Assembly (NCBI GenBank): GCA_030248215.1
Contig: JASANG010002746.1
Location: 62,001 to 126,000, forward strand
Direction: 5' to 3'
DNA: 64,000 nt
Source of the DNA: Enoplolaimus lenunculus
Lineage: Eukaryota > Nematoda > Enoplea > Enoplida > Thoracostomopsidae
Every line of letters starts with the position of its first letter. Position 1 is the first letter of the stretch. Below, piece after piece: positions 32,401-44,400 of this stretch. A program made the translations under genes and the position numbers. Under the pieces are notes generated by a model, which did not search any database, was not told the DNA's origin, and saw only the letters and a program-made list of their open reading frames with translations.

Positions 32401-35400
32401 GCTCGTAAATATTACATCTTAATATATTTTTATAAACTTTTTATTTTCCAGCAACATTCCAAGAAATTTTGAACCGCAACTTGGATTTTCTCGACCAATC
32501 AAGCGTTAGCTCTTCGTCAGAACAAAGCAACTTAATTGGTCGAAACCCAACTGCCAATCATGACGAAATGAATATCGATACGTTTTCGGCAAACTTTGCA
32601 TTTTTTGGTTATCCAATCGGTCAAGAATTGCTTCGTAAACGATTGCCTGCAGTGATTACCAGCAGTGATGCAATGTATCAAGTCACACCAAGGACATCGT
32701 TACAAACAACCAATCCGGCGCCGGTGTCAACCCGTCAAACTCGAAGACGAATCAGTGTCGACCGGACATTTGATCCTGAAATCGAGCGTCAAGTTCGACA
32801 AATGTTCGACCGGATCCTCGATACAGTAAACGAAATTGGTTAAATTTCAAATAATAATCAGTATCATTCAAACTAAACCAGCAATTATTGAAAAATTTAT
32901 GTCAAAAATGCGGTTCTATATTTTGGTAACTGTGGTTCAAATGTTTTGGCAATTTTCTATCAGATATATATACATACATACATATATATACATACATACA
33001 TACATATATATATTTACGTATGGTTTATTACTGATCTTCATAACTTTCTTCTTTCATTCTTTTTGGCGACCTTCTTACAATAATTTCTCCAATTGTATAT
33101 TAGTTACGTATGGTTTATTACTGATCTTCATAACTTTCTTCTTTCACCTTAGTGAAAAATTTATGTCAAAAATGTGGTTCTATATTTTGGTAATTGTGGT
33201 TCAAATGTTTTGGCAATTTTCTATCAAATATATATATTTACGTATAGTCTATGTAATGATCAATGGCGGATCCATGGGGGGCCCACCCCGGTCGTGCCCC
33301 CCCCCCCCCCCAAATAGCATATCGACAAAAATTATATAGAAATTTTGTGACAATAGTTCGTGGTTTGTGTACGGGTCAAAAGTAAGTTTATTACCTGTGA
33401 AATTTTGCCCCCCCCCCACCATTTTGAGATCCTGGATCCGCCACTGGTACTGATCTTCATAACTTTCTTCTTTCACCTTACTACAGTTTCTAAATGTTTA
33501 CAAAGGGTCTGTCCACTTGTAGGGAGGGAGACTGGATGACTTCGAAACTGAAAGGCATAGGTAAAGGATTAAGCTTACTATTTGAATTAGTATTAGGCTA
33601 ATATGCTTATGCTTCCACTCGGGGATATGCTTAGGTTTATGCTAGGTTTTATCTATAGGATTAGTGGAAATTGACCAATAGAAAAACAAATTTAAAACTC
33701 AACTTTCATTGGTTCATTGTTTCAGTCGCAACAAATCGATCCAACTGAAACACGCAAATTCTACAACCTTCTGAAAGAACTACGCGCAACCGTAGAAGCT
33801 ACGTCGTCGAGCCCTCAAAGCGACAGTATTCCTAAAGAAAAACGTGCCCTCCCCGTATTTCCAACGTTACCCACTCCTTCAAAAGACTTTTCTGTGCCTA
33901 ATTATACACGCAGCTTGCATTTTAGTGATAGTTTTGACAATTCAACCAATGTTATTGCGGTTACGGTTGATAGCATCGATGAAACTGCTTTCAAGTTCCC
34001 GAAAATTAACTATCAAACTGAAGCACCAAATATTCGACTAATTCGAACTCAAGATGCACCAGCGAGTACTCAAAGGAATTATGAACGAGCGAGTAAGACG
34101 GGATACTTTTTGACTATTTTAAATGCCGTCCGGCAACGAAAATAATTTGTTGCATGGTACAACATAAGAGTTTGTACGCGAACAAATTTGGATCAAGTAA
34201 TGTCCCCCCCGTAAGACAGCAACGAACGAACAGAAGTTAGCTAAACTTTCAGTGCAACAAAAGCCAATCGACTGAAAATATTTATTCATACCAGAAATCC
34301 GAATTCCTCAATGCAATTGTATCATCAGTGTCATTGGAAGTATCAAATATAGTTTTTATTCCACTGGCCTACCGTTCCGCGTTTTTAAATGGTTTACACA
34401 TTACACAGGCTTTACAATAATCACCAGGCTGCTAAATGACAACAAAAATTTTCTTGATCCCTACTGTCGCTTGCTTACAATTAACTTAAGTTAAGATAAC
34501 TCTCATGAAACAAATATATATATATAAGTAGTGAGAAAATGGGGTTTGACGCCCTCCACCTCCACATGTGGATGTGGAGGGAGTAGTGCACCACCCTCCT
34601 CCACATGTGAAGGTGGAGGTGGAGGTCACAAATGGTTCATCTTGCAATGGTCCACGGGGGATAATCCCCAGCCCAGCATGTAGCCAGACCACCCCATCGC
34701 CGAAGGGGCCGCGCCTGGTAGCTGTGCAAGCAGCCGCAGGTCATGCAGAGTCATGCAACATGTTAGTTAAATAAAGGACAAACCTGCGCGAACGCAGCGG
34801 TTGGACAAAAAGACCTTAAATCAAACCTACCAGTGTTTTTATAGCTCCATATCGAACAACCATTTGCTGGCACAACAAATAGTATCTTTCAGTGATGTTT
34901 CAAATTGTTCAATCGTGTCGAACTCAGAAATGTTTGGAATTTTAGTAAATCTGTCAACTCGAATTTTATATGCCTCGTGTATGTCCTTTTCTATCTGCCT
35001 TTTCTGGAAACTTGTAAGTGCTGCAAACTGCTGGGCTTGTGTTTTGTTCAGTGTTCTGGTTATTTGGTTTTGTATGTGATATTGCTGTGTGTGATATATT
35101 TTTTGTTTGATTCTATTGAGTGTTTCTAGCAACTCAATATGTTCGTGTGTGGTTTGTGTAGATGAGCTTTGCACTAAATATTCCGTTTGAGTGGTGTTAT
35201 CTAATAAGTTGCTGGTGGTTTGTGTCTCTGTGCTTGTATGTGCGGATTCTGTTTCTGTTCCGGCGATTGTATGTGCGGATTCTGTTTCTGTTCCGGCGAT
35301 TGTATGTGCGGATTCTGTTTGTGTGGTTTGTTGTGATGTGCTTTCAACTAAGTGCCTTGTTTGCGTTGTGTGGTCCGATGTGTTGTTAGTGGTTTGTGTT

Positions 35401-38400
35401 TCTGCGCTTGTATGTGGGGATTCTGCTTGTGTGATTTCTGTTTGCGTCGACTCGTCAGTGTTTGATTGTTTCGAATCAAGAATTTGTATTAAGTCAAATT
35501 GTTCAATTGAATTAACAATTAATTCTTTAACAATATCGGATCTAGTAGACATCTATAATTAAGAAAACCCTCCATTTGAAACACAGGCTAACAGCCATTT
35601 TGCATGGTTTTGGTAAATTACCAATTTATTTCAACTAAAATTCAAATTTATTTTCACCTTGGAACTCTGTAAGGAAGTAATAAATACCAAACTGCGTGAA
35701 ATGCTACCATGCTCCTCAAGTCAAGTAGTGCTTCTAAATGGCTAACGCGGGCTAAGTTTTCAATCAGTCATTAAATAAAGAGGTATGCATAGCATTTGAA
35801 CACAGCGTGACCTCAAAAGTTCTGCACACAAACAAGCGAAAACACACACTAGCCGTATACATTGCGAGCTGTACATTGGTGAATTATGCTGCATATATTA
35901 AATGACCAAATTTTTCTCTTGTACGCTATGCATTTGTAACTTTATTGGACATTATAAACATTTAAAAGATAAGTTGCAGAGACCAAGTGTATCCATTATA
36001 CACTATGTATTTGAAGCTTACGTTGCTCATTGTATAAGCTGTAAAACACACAAGAGTGTTGAAAGTGCAATAAGAACTTTAACTGCAAGGCACTTGCATT
36101 CTGTGAATACAAACGTACAGTGAGTGTATTATGCGTATGATGTATAAATTCGACGTTATGCACAGGGACTTAGTGATAGCTTGCCATATAAACTGGTATA
36201 TGCAAACTTTTAAAGCTGCTTGTTTAGAGTATAATAGATAAAACATGACAAACATAAACATTGATGTACGACGTTAAAATTTCGTTTAAGTTCTTATAGT
36301 AGCCCTAGAAAGGGCTGTTGGGATAATGATGAGCTCTCTTCAATTTTTAGGTCGCCTAATAGGGGCTCGGGGTCTTGATTCAGCCTTCTGCAGGCTATAC
36401 ACTCGGTTTGGAGGCTGGGTATCCAAAGCGCCAACCGTAGGTATCCGTCTTACACGATACCAAACCAACCTTTCTCCTTCCAACTGAGCTATCTTTTTAG
36501 GTAGCCATTCGCCCAACGTAATAGCACGTTTTTCCTTTATAACCGGTGCTTCATTTTTGGTCAAATTGTACACCGGAATGCCCTGTTTAACTAAAACATC
36601 AGCGTTGTAGGCTTTGCCAACACGTTTCTTTTTCGCAGCCGGTATTTTCTTCGGTTTAGGCTTATGTTCTGCCAATATTTTTGAACAATCCGTTGTTTTG
36701 GAACTTTCCATTTTTATAAAGTTTACTGCGAAACTGAGTTTTGCTTATATTGACAAAAATTACATGTTGCCACACATATATGTACCAACATGTAAAAATC
36801 AATTAATCTTACATTTTGACAGGTTTGTGTGGCAACATGTAATTTTTGCTAATATAAGCCCCAATAAGCTGGTACACTCAGTCAGTATCCGAAGAATGAA
36901 GATTCAATTTTCGCCTCACTTTTTGCGCAACCACACCGCGTCAACCGCTCCTTGGGGTAAAAGCTACTTTTACCCCGGCTTTGAAGACACTATCGAGGAG
37001 ACGGTTAGCAGAGGAGTCAAATTTTACGACGGAGACTGCGAAGTCTTCTACCACGAATTCAAACAATCCGTGGGAGTTAGAGGAACAGATCGCCGGCCGG
37101 GGAGGATTGTCGGGGCCATAATGAACGGTAACCATTGTGTTACCGCTGTCATTTGCCTCACTTGGCAAGAGGTTTGCAGGCGGCAAAGCCGGCGTGACAA
37201 CTACGCGCAGCAATAAGCTGCAGTACTCATCATTATCCCAACAGCCCTTTCAAGGGCTACCAATGTGTACAATGTAGTTAAAAGCATATAAGCAAAACGT
37301 TAGTATATGCATAGTGTTGTCTGAGAGGCTCTAAAGGGCCAAAATGACCCAAAATTCGAAAAATTTTGATTTTTTCAAATAAGTTTTATTTGACTTGGGG
37401 AGTATTTTAGTGATAATAAAACATGTTTTTAAGGTCTAAATAAGGGTCTGAGGGGCTCGAAAGGGCCAAAATGACCCAAAATTCGAAAATTTTTGATTTT
37501 TTCAAATAATTTTTATTTGACTTGGGGAGTTTAGTAGTGATCATAAAATAGGTTTTTAGGGTCGAGGTAAGGGTCTGAGGGGTTCGAAAGGGCCAAAATG
37601 ACCCAAAATTCGAAAAATTTTGATTTTGTCAAATAAATTTTATTTGACTTGGGGAGTTTAGTAGTGATCATAAAATAGGTTTTTAGGGTCGAGGTAAGGG
37701 TCAGAGGTGCTCAAAAGGGCCAAAATGAGCCAAAATTTGAAAAATTTTGACTTTTTCAAATAATTTTTATTTGACTTGGAGAGTTTAGTAGTGGTCATAA
37801 AATAGGTTTTTAGGGTCGAGGTAAGGGTCTGCGGGGTTCGAAACGGCCAAAATGGCCCAAATTTCGAAAAATTTGGAATTTTACGTATGAAGTTTATTTG
37901 ACTTGGGGAGTTTAGTAATGATCATAAAATAGGTTTTTAGGGTCGAGGTAAGGGTCTGAGGTGCTCGAAAGGGCCAAAATGACCCAAAATTCGAAAAATA
38001 TGGAATTTTACGTATGAAGTTTATTTGACTTGGGGAGTTTAGTAGTGATCATAAAATAGGTTTTTAGGGTCGAGGTAAGGGTCTGAGGGGCTCGAAAGGG
38101 CCAAAATGGCCCAAAATTCGAAAAATTTGGAATTTTACGTATGAAGTTTATTTGACTTGGGAAGTTTAGTAGTGGTCATAAAATAGGTTTTTAGGGTCGA
38201 GGTAAGGGTCTGAGGGGCTCGAAAGGGTCAAAATGGCCCAAAATTTGTAAAATTTGGAATTTTACGTATGAAGTTTATTTGACTTGGAGAGTTTAGTAGT
38301 GATCATAAAATAGGTTTTTAGGGTCGAGGTAAGGGTCTGAGGGGCTCGAAAGGGTCAAAATGGCCCTTATAACCGTGGTTTGTAGAAGTGGCCTTGCTGA

Positions 38401-41400
38401 TTAGTCCTATACCTTTAACACAATCGCGTGTATTTTAAGAGACGTCGCATTGTTGTTAAAGGTATTAAGGACTTATATCAGGCAGATTTAGCTGATATGT
38501 CCAATCTTTCTGTACATAACGAGGGTTATATGGGCCATTTTGACCCTTTCGAGCCCCTCAGACCCTTACCTCGACCCTAAAAACCTATTTTATGACCACT
38601 ACTAAACTCTCCAAGTCAAATAAAAATTATTTAAAAAAGTCAAAAAATTTTCGAATTTGGGTCATTTTGGTCCTTTCGAGCCCCTCAGACCCTTACCTCG
38701 ACCCTAAAAACCTATTTTATGATCACTACTAAACTCCCCAAGTCAAATAAACTTCATACGTAAAATTCCTAATTATTCGAATTTTGGGTCATTTTGGCCC
38801 TTTCGAGCACCTCAGACCCTTACCTCGACCCTAAAAACCTATTTTATGATCATTACTAAACTCCCCAAGTCAAATAAAATTAATTCTTAAAATTCAAAAA
38901 TTTTAGTATTTTGGGACATTTTGGCCGTTTCGAACCCCGCAGACCCTTACCTCGACCCTAAAAACCTATTTTATGACCACTACTAAACTCTCCAAGTCAA
39001 ATAAAAATTATTTGAAAAAGTCAAAATTTTTCAAATTTTGGCTTATTTTGGTTCTTTTGAGCACCTCTGACCCTTACCTCGACCCTAAAAACCTATTTTA
39101 TGATCACTACTAAACTCCCCAAGTCAAATAAAATTTATTTGACAAAATCAAAATTTTTCGAATTTTGGGTCATTTTGGCCCTTTCGAACCCCTCAGACCC
39201 TTATGCGGCGTTCACGTTATAACTGGGGCAGCTTGAACACGTTTTGTCCAAGTGTATTTGACGTCAACACAAAATTTTGTGATCCGAATAGCGGTTATGT
39301 AGACAAAATGTGAATGTCATATGACATTGTCTTACAAATCACTGATGACAAGCGATCATCGTATACAAATAACCATTTGTCATATGATACTGCGGAACAT
39401 TTATGCGAATATCATATGATATTCCAAAATTCTACTAAATATCATATGATATTTATACAGGACAATGGAATTTGTGCACGCTAAATAAAACAGTAAAAAG
39501 TCGGATAATGCAGCATTAAATGATTTCGCAAGTTGAATTAGCTTCTACCGTTCTGTTTCTCGCTAAGTTTTTCCCAAAATATATTCCTAAGTACAAATAA
39601 TTCAAATTTGAAATTTTAGTATCATATGACATTCTACAGTACAATCAAGCTAGTTTACCACAACTTTGCAGACATTTTCAAACATATCATATGATACTCG
39701 CAGACAATATTTGGAATATCATATGATATTGCAGTACAAACAGTAGATGTCACATCAGGATAGCAGACAATTCAAATTTTTTGAATCTCATAGCGGATAA
39801 ACGGTCAGACAAAATGTTACCAGCTATAGTCATAGGGACAAAACGTGTTCCAGGCTGCCCCAGTTATAACGTGAACCCCGCATTACCTCGACCCTAAAAA
39901 CCTATTTTATGATCACTACTAAACTCCCCAAGTCAAATAACAATTATTTGAAAAAATCAAAATTTTCGAATTTTGGGTCATTTTGGCCCTTTCGAGCCCC
40001 TCAGACCCTTATTTAGACCTTAAAAACCTGTTTTATTATCACTAAAATACTCCCCAAGTCAAATAAAACTTATTTAAAAAATCAGAATTTTTCGAATTTT
40101 GTGTCATTTTGGCCCTTTCGAGCCCCTCAGACCCTTATTTAGACCTTAAAAACTTGTTCTATTATCACTAAAATACTCCCCGAGTCAAATAAAACTTATT
40201 TGAAAAAATCAAAATTTTTCGAATTTTGGGTCATTTTGGCCCTTTAGAGCCTCTCAGACAACACTATGCATATACTAACGTTTTGCTTATATGCTTTTAA
40301 CTACATTGCACACATTGATAGCCCTTGAAAGGGCTGTTGGGATAATGATGAGTAATGCAGCTTATTGCTGCGCGTAGTTGTCACGCCGGCTTTGCCGCCT
40401 GCAAACCTCTTGCCAAGTGAGGCAAATGACAGCGTAACAAATGGTTACCGTTCATTATGGCCCCGACAATCCTCCCCGCCGGCGATCTGTTCCTCTAACT
40501 CCCACGGATTGTTTGAATTCGTGGTAGAAGACTTCGCAGTCTCCGTCGAAAATTTGACTCCTCTGCTAACCGTCTCCTCGATAGTGTCTTCAAAGCCGGG
40601 GTAAAAGAGCTTTTACCCCAAGGAGCGGTTGACGCGGTGTGGTTGCGCAAAAAGTGAGGCGAAAATTGAATCTTCATTCTTCGGATACTGACTGAGTGTA
40701 CCAGCTTATTGGGGCTTATATTAGCAAAAATTACATGTTGCCACACAAACCTGTCAAAATGTAAGATTAATTGATTTTTACATGTTGGTACATATATGTG
40801 TGGCAACATGTAATTTGTGTCAATATAAGCAAAACTCAGTTTCGCAGTAAACTTTATAAAAATGGAAAGTTCCAAAACAACGGATTGTTCAAAAATATTG
40901 GCAGAACATAAGCCTAAACCGAAGAAAATACCGGCTGCGAAAAAGAAACGTGTTGGCAAAGCCTACAACGCTGATGTTTTAGTTAAACAGGGCATTCCGG
41001 TGTACAATTTGACCAAAAATGAAGCACCGGTTATAAAGGAAAAAAAACGTGCTATTACGTTGGGCGAATGGCTACCTAAAAAGATAGCTCAGTTGGAAGC
41101 AGAAAGGTTGGTTGGGTATCGTGTAAGACGGATACCTACGGTTGGCGCTTTGGATACCCAGCCTCCAAACCGAGTGTATAGCCTGCAGAAGGCTGAATCA
41201 AGACCCCGAGCCCGTATTAGGCGACCTAAAAATTGAAGAGAGCTCATCATTATCCCAACAGCCCTTTCTAGGGCTACTATAAGAACTTAAACGAAATTTT
41301 AACGTCGTGCATCAATGTTTATGTTTGTCATGTTTTATCTATTATACTCTAAACAAGCAGCTTTAAAAGTTTGCATATACCAGTTTATATGGCAAGCTAT

Positions 41401-44400
41401 CACTAAGTCCCTGTGCATAACGTCGAATTTATACATCATACGCATAATACACTCACTGTACGTTTGTATTCACAGAATGCAAGTGCCTTGCAGTTAAAGT
41501 TCTTATTGCACTTTCAACACTCTTGTGTGTTTTACAGCTTATACAATGAGCAACGTAAGCTTCAAATACATAGTGTATAATGGATACACTTGGTCTCTGC
41601 AACTTATCTTTTAAATGTTTATAATGTCCAATAAAGTTACAAATGCATAGCGTACAAGAGGAAAATTTGGTCATTTAATATATGCAGCATAATTCACCAA
41701 TGTACAGCTCGCAATGTATATATATATATATTCTACACTTAAAACGGCTAGTGTGTGTTTTCGCTTGTTTGTGTGCAGAACTTTTGAGGTCACACTGTGT
41801 TCAAATGCTATGCATACCTCTTTATTTAATGACTGATTGAAAACTTAGCCCGCGTTAGCCATTTAGAAGCACTACTTGACTTGAGGAGCATGGTAGCATT
41901 TCACGCAGTTTGGTATTTATTACTTCCTTACAGAGTTCCAAGGTGGAAATAAATTTGAATTTTAGTTGAAATAAATTGGTAATTTACCAAAACCATGCAA
42001 AATGGCTGTTAGCCTGTGTTTCAAATGGAGGGTTTTCTTAATTATAGATGTCTACTAGATCCGATATTGTTAAAGAATTAATTGTTAATTCAATTGAACA
42101 ATTTGACTTAATACAAATTCTTGATTCGAAACAATCAAACACTGACGAGTCGACGCAAACAGAAATCACACAAGCAGAATCCCCACATACAAGCGCAGAA
42201 ACACAAACCACTAACAACACATCGGACCACACAACGCAAACAAGGCACTTAGTTGAAAGCACATCACAACAAACCACACAAACAGAATCCGCACATACAA
42301 CCGCCGGAACACAAACAGAATCCGCACATACAAGCACAGAGACACAAACCACCAGCAACTTATTAGATAACACCACTCAAACGGAATATTTAGTGCAAAG
42401 CTCATCTACACAAACCACACACGAACATATTGAGTTGCTAGAAACACTCAATAGAATCAAACAAAAAATATATCACACACAGCAATATCACATACAAAAC
42501 CAAATAACCAGAACACTGAACAAAACACAAGCCCAGCAGTTTGCAGCACTTACAAGTTTCCAGAAAAGGCAGATAGAAAAGGACATACACGAGGCATATA
42601 AAATTCGAGTTGACAGATTTACTAAAATTCCAAACATTTCTGAGTTCGACACGATTGAACAATTTGAAACATCACTGAAAGATACTATTTGTCGCGCCAG
42701 CAAATGGTTGTTCGATATGGAGCTATAAAAACACTGGTAGGTTTGATTTAAGGTCTTTTTGTCCAACCGCTGCGTTCGCGCAGGTTTGTCCTTTATTTAA
42801 CTAACATGTTGCATGACTCTGCATGACATGCGGCTGCTTGCACAGCTACCAGGCGCGGCCCCTTCGGCGATGGGGTGGTCTGGCTACATGCTGGGCTGGG
42901 GATTATCCCCCGTGGACCATTGCAAGATGAACCATTTGTGACCTCCACCTCCACCTCCACATGTGGAGGAGGGTGGTGCACTACTCCCTCCACCTCCACA
43001 TGTGGAGGTGGAGGGCGTCAAACCCCCATTTTCTCACTACTTATATATATATTTGTATGTATTTACAGATGACCGTGTGTTCTCTGAGCGTCCAATTTCC
43101 GAGCGTCAGCGTCGTACATACAAACCTTCCCAGAGAGTTAATCAGCAGTTCAAAACGGCAACTTCGTCTCCTGAAATCCCAAAAAAACCAGTGACATATT
43201 TGCCTCCATCTGGCATTTATTCAGTTCCAAGAAAAGTTACCCCTGAACACTTGACAAACAGCGTTTCGCCAATCGCGCCCACAGGTCAGAGCACTCAAAC
43301 TCCAACTTCCAATCCAGTGACAGCTGTGACCACAACACGACGAACACCAGAAGTACGAAATACACCAACTCCTCTGCCGAATAGCGGACCAATTTTAGAC
43401 AGCATAGGTTCGACTGCTTTGCGTCCAAAAATTCATTCAACAAGCCAGATTCGACCGGTATTCTTTTCGCGGATCGGTCATTCTGGTAATAATAACTCTG
43501 ACAGTGGCAACAGTCGTCCAGACTCTGCTCAAAAATTTCTCCTCAATTCAATTCAATCAACAACTCCAGTAACTGACAGACTCGGTGGAAAGCGCGTTAA
43601 AAGCACTCAAAGAACATTTGACGATCACAGTAGTGACCCTCGAAAATTTGTCACCCTTGTATTTAAATCAGCGTCCGGCTCTCCCCGAGCTACGCGTAAC
43701 GATGGTACGACCAGACCCAGAAGTCACGGAGAGCAATTACTCCGCACCCCTGAGTTGACACTTTCACGACGGGTCGTTGCTCAATCGACTCATTTGGCTG
43801 CATCTAGGCGTCAAAAGTTTCGAACTACTAAATCAGCTCGAACAAGGCAAATTGCTGACGCTTCAAACAGGCGATCGAAGAAAGAAAATGAACATTCAAC
43901 AAACTCGAGACGGTCAAACAAAGTTACGAACAGCGGTGACGAGACAAGTTTCTACGACTTTCGAACTGGTAAAATCATTTCCGACTCGGCAGTGATCAAA
44001 AAATTGAAAGCAAAATTTGAAAAACGAAACAAAGCCGATCGGCAACGAGAAACCAACAGACGTTCAGATCTCAACCGAATCGGACCAGTGGACGAAGCGA
44101 TGCTGAAACTACTCATGCTGGAAGCAGATGAGACAGAACTGCTTGGAAATTTCAACGAAAAACGGTCGAAACACAAAGATAAAGCGAAGAAAACGAAATG
44201 GAAGCAAAGTGAAAAACGAAACTTATTAAAGAAAAAGGCAATCAAAGATTCGTCGACGCAAAGTAGATTGAATAATAACGAGCGTTCTGGTTTCCACTCG
44301 AAAGAAGAGTCAAGCAAGAACGACTTAATGTTCGGAAGCAAAGGTAGAAATGAACCAGCAAATCAACCGTCAGCCGTCGCAGAGGTGAAAATTTCCCGTC

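Larger units (their letters stand above)
34510..43056. mobile_element. Giant palindromic element with mirrored gene sets (unclassified)
   Basis: The two halves are inverted copies across their full length: ACAAATATATA...AAGTAGTGAGAAAATGGGG at the left end is mirrored at the right end, and corresponding points keep a constant coordinate sum (about 76.9 kb after subtracting one insertion). The axis is near 38437. From end to centre each arm has a GC-rich CCACATGTGG palindrome zone, a UUCG-type hairpin, a Ser/Thr/Gln-rich ORF, spacer, stem-loop, basic ORF, divergent promoter, second ORF, stem-loop and a 127-bp repeat array. The left arm is about 3.9 kb; the right is longer by one 679-bp MITE. 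Arms differ by scattered substitutions, indels and repeat number. No transposase, polymerase, integrase or capsid is recognised. Target duplication is unclear because both ends lie in TA-rich sequence. Confidence 0.88.

Noticed and set aside
36614-36895. Long N-terminal extension of the plus-strand ORF ending at 37216
   Set aside because: It runs antisense through the basic-protein start and the divergent promoter; the ATG at 36896 after the promoter is more sensible.
36896-37216. A histone gene (H4 or H2A) beside the histone-type stem-loop
   Set aside because: I compared the 106-residue ORF with core histone sequences by eye; only scattered residues agree and no histone-fold motif is convincing.
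37320-40255. CRISPR-like reading of the regularly spaced repeats
   Set aside because: Units are contiguous 127-bp tandem repeats without unique spacers, in animal DNA.
34510-43056. Assembly or library fold-back artefact
   Set aside because: Arms differ in sequence and repeat number, one arm alone has a TTA-flanked insertion, and the flanks carry different consecutive exons of one gene.
34510-43056. Polinton or other virus-like element
   Set aside because: Long inverted arms fit loosely, but no polymerase, integrase, protease or capsid protein is recognisable, and the gene set is duplicated to the axis. Left as unclassified.
42963-43068. Extension of the 660-codon ORF into the palindromic element
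   Set aside because: A clean acceptor at 43066-43068 and phase agreement with exon 6 place the exon start at 43069; the upstream part is the terminal palindrome of the element.
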